Made by a program: the position numbers and the translations under genes | Notes under the pieces: model-generated | What the model was told of the DNA's origin: nothing | Database searches by the model: none | What the model saw: only the letters and a program-made list of their open reading frames with translations | Shown here: one piece after another, positions 42,501 through 51,500 of the stretch | Position numbering within the stretch: the first letter of the stretch is position 1 | How the letters are laid out: every line of letters starts with the position of its first letter | NCBI GenBank assembly: GCA_947172415.1 | Contig: OX359200.1 | Span: 2,358,501 to 2,422,500, forward strand | Direction: 5' to 3' | DNA length: 64,000 nt | DNA from: Chondrosia reniformis | Lineage: Eukaryota > Porifera > Demospongiae > Chondrillida > Chondrillidae

Positions 42501-45500
42501 TCTAGGTTGTATTGAGATTTTTAGCCATTGTTACTCATAGCTTTCAATCCTTGTTTGAAAGTCAGACCCAATCTTTCAGTAGATCAGATCCATTAGATGC
42601 AGTCCGCATATGTTTTTATAACATTATTGTTCATAATACTCTCGATTGTACTCAAAATAAACTGTGGACCATTGTAAGATGCTATTTAATGTATAGTACA
42701 TAAATGAACATCATAGTAATATATACAGCAAATAATAGTAAATGGAAGTATGTAAACTGGTTGCATCGAAAAGAAAACGGAAATAGCCTAAGTGCTCATT
42801 TTTTAATAAATAACTAAAACATGAAAGGATGATCTAAAATTGATAAAAAGGATATATATAATAGTAGCTAAGTGGAATAGACGCACTAATTGAGTCAAGC
42901 AGATAAATAACAGTATGAGGCATAGTTAATGATAGAATGTATATAGGAGTGGACGATCACGACTCCATGGTGATCCTGCATTCCTGCAGTATCACGTCAG
43001 GTGCGACATCTTCGTAGGTGGAGGGGGTGTTCCTTGATCTGGTCCCTCTGAGACACATGATGAAGGATCTGAGGAGGGCAAAGTTCAACCTGCATCTTAG
43101 CCACCTAAGTGTTTGGCTGTAGTCTTGTCCCTTCTTCTCTGCAATCAGGCCAGCCACTCTCTTGTAGACTGTTGTTGCTGTTCGTCCCATTCCTCCAGTG
43201 GTGGAGAAGACCAAGGGTGAAAAGGAGCCGTGTTCGATTTGCAAAATTCTTTGATCATAGTCTCTCCTCTTTTCCCTTTCGTGTTTCTGGTACAAACTGT
43301 AGGGTGTGATGGCTTTGTTGCTGGGAGCATATGGGTTGAAGAAGGTTGTGTGGAAGTTGTCTCCCCAGAACCCATTTGCCTTCACGTCGAGTCTAGCATT
43401 GTCTTCTCTGATGGCAGTGGAGTGTATCATTTCTTCACCATTGAGGGGTTGTAGATGCAGCTCAGCAGATACATTGTGGCACACTTTCGCAAGCATGTCA
43501 GCTGTGATGTTCCTTAGCCCGTTGTGCCGTATGATTGGAAAGCCGCCACGGTTGCAGCTAAGGGCGTGTTCAACATTAAACTGTTTTCCACACGTGCATG
43601 CTGTAGGTATCCTTCCGGCTTCCACCCATATCTAAGGCACAGTCCGTCTCGGAATGCCCCTTTGTGGAGGCTAAATCCATTACTGTCATTGGAAGAACAG
43701 TAAACCAGTAGGAGGCACCTTTCTCTTGGGACAGGATCATTGCTTGTTTTTGTGGTGCGTCCAGAGTTTGTGTGACTAGATCAGCCTCTTCCTCTTTCTT
43801 TTTCCTTTTCTTTGCCTTCACTTCCTTCCTGGCTTGCAGTTGGTTTGCTCTCATTTCACTGTTGTAAGTATGGTCTTTCTTGATAATGTGCTTGGTTAGG
43901 GGTTGTGTGACTTCCCTACTCCTCCTGATCTCTTCTTTCAACTTTCTTGGATCAATGATTCCCATGCCACCAAGCCTTGTTGGCAAGGACAGGAGACTTC
44001 TCTCGCCCTCAATGAGAGTGCTGCGTCCTGATATGAATGGCATGAAGATGAATCTGATAGCCTCTTCCAGTGGGGCCAGATGGACATCAGTTGCTGGGAC
44101 AGTTCTCAGGAAAAACAACCACTCACTAACAATACTGTGTGTAAATGCCGCAAAGGCTGATTGTGGTTCACTTTGTGCGATGAGGGACAGCTGCTTGATT
44201 TCTTCAATCCACTTTGCTATTTTCTGCTTGATAGACTCGTTCATAAAGGTTTCACTTCCCATTGGCGTCCCTAAGTACTTTGTTCCATCAGTTGTGATCG
44301 TCACATTGTGTTCTGCAATGATTCTGGTGGCTTCCTCAAGATACGATGGTTTCGTGACATCCACGCTCTTTTACGCGTTGGGGAAATAGTCATAATCCTA
44401 TCCCATCGCTAAAAGCTTGTCCCACCATTCTTTCAGGTTGACTAGCTTCCCAAATGCAGTAGCATCGTCTGCATACCAGATCTGCATCGCTTCATTCTGC
44501 ACATTGTCAATCAGTGGGTGTATGGCAATTGCATAGATGGCCAGAGGATCTCCCTGTGTTGTGCCCTCCTTCGATTGAATGGTCTGCTGATCCACAAATA
44601 GAGGGCTTGTTCTTCTGTAGGTGTTGGTAGCAAGAGCTGGGCAGATGTTGTGTATGTTCCTGAGAGCAGCCTCTCTGTTGGGGTTGTTGAATGCACTGCT
44701 GGCATCAACAAAAACTGCGGCTTGGACTCCGTCATCTTCATAAGCTGTGTTCATTGCATGGATAGCTGCCTCGATTCCTGCAATTTGCCCTGCACATAGC
44801 TGCACAGAGCCTGCTGCCTTCTGGATGTCATCAGAGCTGGTTTCTAGGATGCCCTTCCCCATGATTCGTCTCAAGCTTTCTGCTACCCCAATTGGACGCA
44901 CTCCAGGATTCTTATTCTTGCTATTTGTTGAGGTAGATCATATGTAGCAAAAAGATGATTCAATAGGTTTGGCTGAGGAAGTGAAATCATTTTGTAAATT
45001 TCTGGCCTATTGGAATATCCATCTAATGGCAGGAATATCATCATATCCCAGCAAAATGAACGTGAATGCGCTTCCAGGGCTTAGTCACAAATTGATAAGA
45101 TACACAAGCTTGCACCACCACCTCTATATCCTTGTCCAGGTTAAGCCACTAAAAATAGCTATGTGTAATAGCCTTCATTCTAAACATGCCAGTTGTTTCC
45201 GGTGCAACTCTAACAGCGCACATTGTGATTATTTCTGACAACAGTGTTTTTCAATGAAAAAGGGGGAGTTAATTGCACTGAGCCATGCAAAGGCTATTAT
45301 GAAGACCATCATCCAACTCACCATTGTCCATACTGATAAGCCCAAATTAGGGCGAACAGCTGTCTGTGCTTCTTTGATAAATTTTTCCATCTTGGATGAC
45401 TGGGAAGCGATCACTGGTTGCCATTTTAATAGGACTTCGGTCCCCCTGCCAAGAGTAGACTTCAGTCACTTGGCTGGTTTGGCATAATTTCTCCCAGTGA

Positions 45501-48500
45501 ATTATTTTGCTTATCAATGTTTTTCAAGTTACTGCATCAATATGTGATGCTGTTACAGGAAGTGCATTCATTTGACCTATGGTAGACGTCAAAAAAGTTA
45601 ACGTTTGGTTTCATTTATACAGCGTTTTGTTCCTACGAAAACGGTGTGAAGACGATACACAACGATCGATTGTCCTCGAAAAGCGATCATCTGTACTTTC
45701 GAAAGCATGCAAAACGGTCTTGCGTAGGAACGCATGTACGTGAGAAATGCTTTGTGTTAATTATAGTCCAATTGTCAAGTATTTCATAAGTGAGCTAAAC
45801 AAGGATCCATGTGTTTAACAGTAATTTACAACTTACGTCGGAACGCAAGCAATAGACGATTGATCGTTTTTATTCATTTCGTAGGCCTATAATATGGACG
45901 ATAAGAACGCTTAGGGACGAATTGAAGACTAAGCCAAAACAAAACGGTAAGCCGTTCTGGCTTAGTCTTAACGAACGAAACGTTAACTTTTTTTTGACGT
46001 CTACCGTAAATGGACACATGTAGCCTACTCAGCTTCCATATTCTCCCTTCATTTAAGCTGACTGCACAATGGTAGGCAAGACAATCCATCAGCATTTCCG
46101 TTTTGTGTGTTCTGCAGAACTCAATGTAATAGTTATATGTGGACATAATAGTGGCCCAATGCTGAATTCTTGATGCAGGTAGAGGAGGAATTTCAGGATA
46201 CAACATTGTGGTCAAAGGGTTGTGATCCGTAACTAAGAAAAAACACCCAACCAAAGATGTATTCATGGAATTTTTTAATTCCAAACACTAAGGCCAAGGC
46301 ATCTTTATCAAGTTGTGCTTAATTCCTCTCACAAGGAGATAGTGTACAGGATGCCAAAAGCGATTGGCCTCTTTGAACCATCAGGATACTGGCAAGAAAT
46401 TACACTTTTGCCATATGCAGAAGTGTCTACTGGCAATTGTAAAGGCAATGCTGGGTCATAATGTGCTAAACATTTGGTTGAAGTTAGAATCTCCTTTGCA
46501 TGTTTGTGTACATTCTTTAGTCTAGACCCATTTCACATCTAAATTTTCATACATACAAATTGCTCAGAATACAAATCCACTTTTTGAAGTTATGCGATTC
46601 AACTGGCCATCATGCAGATTTATAGGAACTATAATAGTGATCAGATTGTTTTAATGTAAAGTTTTCATCATATCATAATTGTGTATTGTTGTACTTAGTC
46701 CCCATGTTTCAAAACTATAAATTAGTACTGGTCTGACCAAGGCATTCCACACCTGAATTTTCAGTTCTAGTGATGCACTGACTCCTGCAAACAGACCAAA
46801 TATGCGTTGAAATGCCCATCCTGTGAGTCACGTCTTGTTCTTCTCCCAAAAATGCACCCAGTGTCTTCAGTTCTTCTGCCAATCCTGGCCAACTCTAGAC
46901 ACGTGCACCCTTTGAGTTTTTTCTGTGTTGCATACTAGATGATGTGGGGGTATAACACATTTATCACATCCTCAAGGAAATCATGGCTGGTGGAGATGAA
47001 GTCGGTGTCATCAGCGTATTTCATCTCCATTGGCAACCCTAGTTGTACATCTGTTGTTGGTGTTGCTGGAAACTGTGGGCGTACTTGTTGGAGGACCATC
47101 TCAAAGGCTGTGGTGAATACTACTGGGTTGAAACTATCCCCTTTGTGGGACCTCTACATTAGACTCAAAAGGCCTGCCCATTACATCTTTGATATGCATA
47201 CTGACTTTGGTGTTGGACAGTAGGGTTGTAGCAATCTGCATGATGTCACTATCGTTGTCACTTGTGAGCTGGATAGACCTTAATATCATGTCTCTAGTTG
47301 GGGTCTCAAAGGAAATGCACCTTTAGATCGTACATGATTGCAGTTTTGCAAAGATGATGTCTGCGCAACTACGGCCTTTGCAAAAACCAACTTAACTGGC
47401 ATGGATGTACCTTTCAGCATAGGGATTGAATCTCTCCAACAGAATAAGTGAGAGAATCTTGCGGATGCTATTAAGTAACACTACTAGTCTGAGGCTTGTC
47501 AGTGGTCCCCGTGGTTTGTTAGGCTTTTGAAGTGCAACCAGTATGCCTGCTCCTAGGCAGAAAGTTGGATAGACCCCTCAGCTGCATTGAGGATGTCAGC
47601 AACCCACTGGGCTGTAGTCTCGTTTGTGCAGGCATATTTGAGTAGCTTGTTGTGCACTGAATCAGGGCCACATGCCCGACTATTCTTGAGCTTGGCTGCT
47701 GCCGTTAGAATGTCCATTTGAGAAATGGGATATTGTGGGGTGTTTTGGTGTTGAGTCAAGTTGTTTGCAAATTAGCTTTTGAAGTGAAATGTTAGTATGT
47801 CTACCAGTGAGTTGATGTTGTGTACTATTCTGCTGGCCATGTCCATATGCTCAGGTTATTTGCCGGTTGAATATTCAGTGCTCTCAGTGCAGCAAACATC
47901 TTCCTTCCCTAATTCTTTAAAGTTTCCACTTCTTCTACTCGTTTTTTTGAAATCTTGCCTTTCTTTCCTTTTTAGTACGGCGGTCAGTTCTCTGTGCCTT
48001 CCTCTTAGCTTAGGTCTTACAGCAGCTTTCTGGCTTCTTGTTTATGCTGCATTCTCACCCATCCCCAATTTCCTGATCTCCTCTGCCAATGGTTTAACTT
48101 CAGGATCATCCATTGCATTCTGTCTCATATGTCCTCTGGGTGTCTTTTGTCCAATCTTCTCTATGGCTATCTTCTGAAGAACAGCCCCAAAATCATTCCA
48201 GCTTGATTCCTTGGGAGGCATAGCAAGTAGCTCCAATGATACAGCTTCAGCAAACTCTTTCTGCAGGTCACTGTCCTGGACTAGACTATTAATATCAATG
48301 GTTCGGTTGCGAGTATTGCACCGTCGATACCAATGAGAAACTGTGTGCACTACTTTGCCGACATCTCCTGAATCCTAGCAGGCTACCGCTGGTCAAAGCG
48401 CATAATTAATGAAGCACCATGCAGACTGACAAAATCCCGACCCCTTTCAGTAGACATACAGCAATCCAGACTACGCCTCCTTGGACACTGCCTTCGTATG

Positions 48501-51500
48501 CCTAATGACACCCCAGCACAGATGGCTCTGACTATGACTGTTAACATCAACCTCAAAGGAAGACGAGGCAGACCACCCATGTGCTTATTATGAACATTAA
48601 GAACAGACATGAAGATGGTGGCGCTAAATCTACAAAACAGGAAGGGGCTAGAAGAACTACGCAAGCATGCAGCCGATAAAGAACAATGGGGAGTGACTAT
48701 TGAACACATATCCTCAGCCTAGATAGACCATTAACGTTATATTTGATGTTATATCACAGCTTTAGTGATAATGTTTCATTATTATTTTTATAATTATGTT
48801 GCCTAGCGGGAGCAGTTTTGAGATGATCAGTCCAAAGCAAAATATTTGCTAGCTTTGATGGCAACTTTTTGTTCTCGACAGTTGCCAACACTACTGTTGA
48901 ACAGTTCATTGAATCATCATTCTTCTCATAATTCTGTTCATGCTACTATCAAATGAAGATGTAATTGAGATCATCCCCATAGAGAGAAGTAACAAAGGAA
49001 AACAGTCTCCATACCCTTCCTTTTAGACATCTTTGAGTAACAGATCTTCCAAATGTTTGTAGGCATTTTATCTAGACTAGTGAAGCCTATCGTTAATTTA
49101 ATTTACAATCAGATCCAAAGCCTTGTAGAATTGCTAGCGGTAATACTGCCTCCCATTAGTGAAGAACTCTGCCTCAGCACTGCCATCTTCATACCTTCTT
49201 GGCACCTTCCTCTTTCTTTTCACTTGAGGTTCCTCAACATCAGTCACTGAAGAAGACCCCAAGGTTGAAATGTTTGACGAAGAAATGAAAACAAACTGCG
49301 TTTTAAAAAGTTCAAAAGTCGAAGGATGTACCATCCCAAAGGTAAGTTTGACATAGTTATAAGGTATCCTTATTCTATTATCCAATGATGACCTTTGAAA
49401 TTCCACATTTCTCCAGAACAGGTCAAAGTGACTCTCATTCCTTTTAAGGAATGGAGAGTTGCCACAGTCATAGCAGCAATTAGCTAACCTTCATATGCAG
49501 ACAGTTACGGAGACTGTAAGGTCTAGCACAAAGTTTTGCTGTTTCTCAAAATGAGATCACCTACTTAAACACCAAACAAATACCTGAAGGTCCTGAATTG
49601 TCACCAATAGTCCTTGCTTTAATTGATTGACAGATCAGATACTTGAACTTGAGTCTTGCAAAGTGACATATTTGTCTACAACTCATTTTAAGCGAATCAG
49701 CCCCGACAGTCCACCTATTAGGACTGAGCACACGGAAACCAGGTCTGTCTGCTGCAAGGGTTTTCTGCAATTTTTTTAGCGAACTGTCCTGCTTTGGAGA
49801 ATATTTTGCCAAATTTGAGACTTCATAAGTCATGTCTAGTGCATCCTTCATCAATTTTTCGATTTCTTGAGAGCATCTTCAGCTGCTAGGTTTAATGCAT
49901 GCCCATAACGGTGTAAAAAATGGCTCATGACTCCTCATCACTTAGTTGCTTTGCAACAGCATTCCTCATACCCTTCATTGTACTTGCACCATCATAGCAT
50001 TGGCCTCTATACAGTACATGTCACAAGTTTCTTACTGAATTTTGACGAAATCCTCAGAAATCCATTGCGGAAATCCTAGAGTGTCTGCTCGGAAAACCGA
50101 GGCACGATTGCGGAAATCTGAGGCACGTTTTCAGAACTTAATCAGACGAATCTGAGGAACCCGAGGAGTTGAAAAAAGTTACCATAATTCTCAAGACGGT
50201 ATGAGTTTATCCATAATTTAATACATTTTATTAGTGCGTATTTATTAGTGCGAACACAATTCCATTTGAATGTATATTACAATTCTGTTTATATAAAGTG
50301 TACACGAAAGAATATAATCCTAACATACATACGTATATGGAAAAAATAAAAGATGAAAGTTAATGAAAAATGTTCTCGCGATCGACACTGTTTGTTTACG
50401 TTTCCATAAATCATTGATGTTACTTATTCTAGGTCGTATATGTGAGACTCTCACCTAGGCTATCGAAAGTGAACAACGTCGGCATCAAGTAGCGCCTGCC
50501 ATTTCTGAAAATGGTCGTTGCAACCGCCCTCCAGTCTGCAGGGACTAAAAATTCCGGCAGATTTGGCAGTTTGGCGTATTAAGCAGGGGCGGATTATCCG
50601 GGTTACACTTTAATAACAGCTGTATCTCCATATAGAACTAATTAATTTTTATATGTTATCCGCCATTAATTTCTAGCCTCGATTGGCATATTTTAAGGTG
50701 TTTCCATCCTCGTAATCCACCACTTTTGTCAAGAAATTAATTATATGAGGTAGATCTAAAAGATAGCCTCTAAATGTTCCAGAACTGACTTGAAAATCGT
50801 CCTAAAGAAAATGTTATGTGACTATAAGAGGAAGAATTCGACAGTGTCACAGGAGCAAATATCTTTTATCACTCTATTCAGCTGGCTATTAATATTATTG
50901 TGTAATATATATTTTTGGGGATATTTGGTTAATCTATCAAACTCAATATTCCACCAAAAATGTGCTTGAACGAATTGTGCAGATTATCCAGGTTACACTA
51001 TACTTACTCACACAAGCTTGACCAAGATTTGGAATGCATTTGGTAGGATAAACTATCAGCCATCAATTAAATAAGAGCAATGTTAAGGCTGTGGAATTAA
51101 GTTTTGTCTCCAGTCCTTCCTGAAATGCTGCTCCAGCCATGACCTGAGCAACCTGACCGGTTTTGCCGGGCTTGATATCAGCCCAAAGTTAGTTCAGACA
51201 TTCTGGCAAACATGTATCTTTATGGACATAGCAACAATGCCAATTGGTTGGTAATTGCTAGCCCAATATTAGCCCAACAATGCCAATTGGTTGGTAAGTG
51301 CTAGCCCAATATTAGCCCTCTAATCAGCTTTCCCCTTTACATTGGCGCTTTAATTCACCATGTTGCTTATTCCTGAGCAGTTCATATTCCTTATACCTAT
51401 TTCCATATGCAGCAGCCAACATTGTTAGAAGCAACTCCTCCAGTTATGCCTGTTTATGGATACTTTGGATTCACCTCTTAATATCTTGCACTACAAGCCC

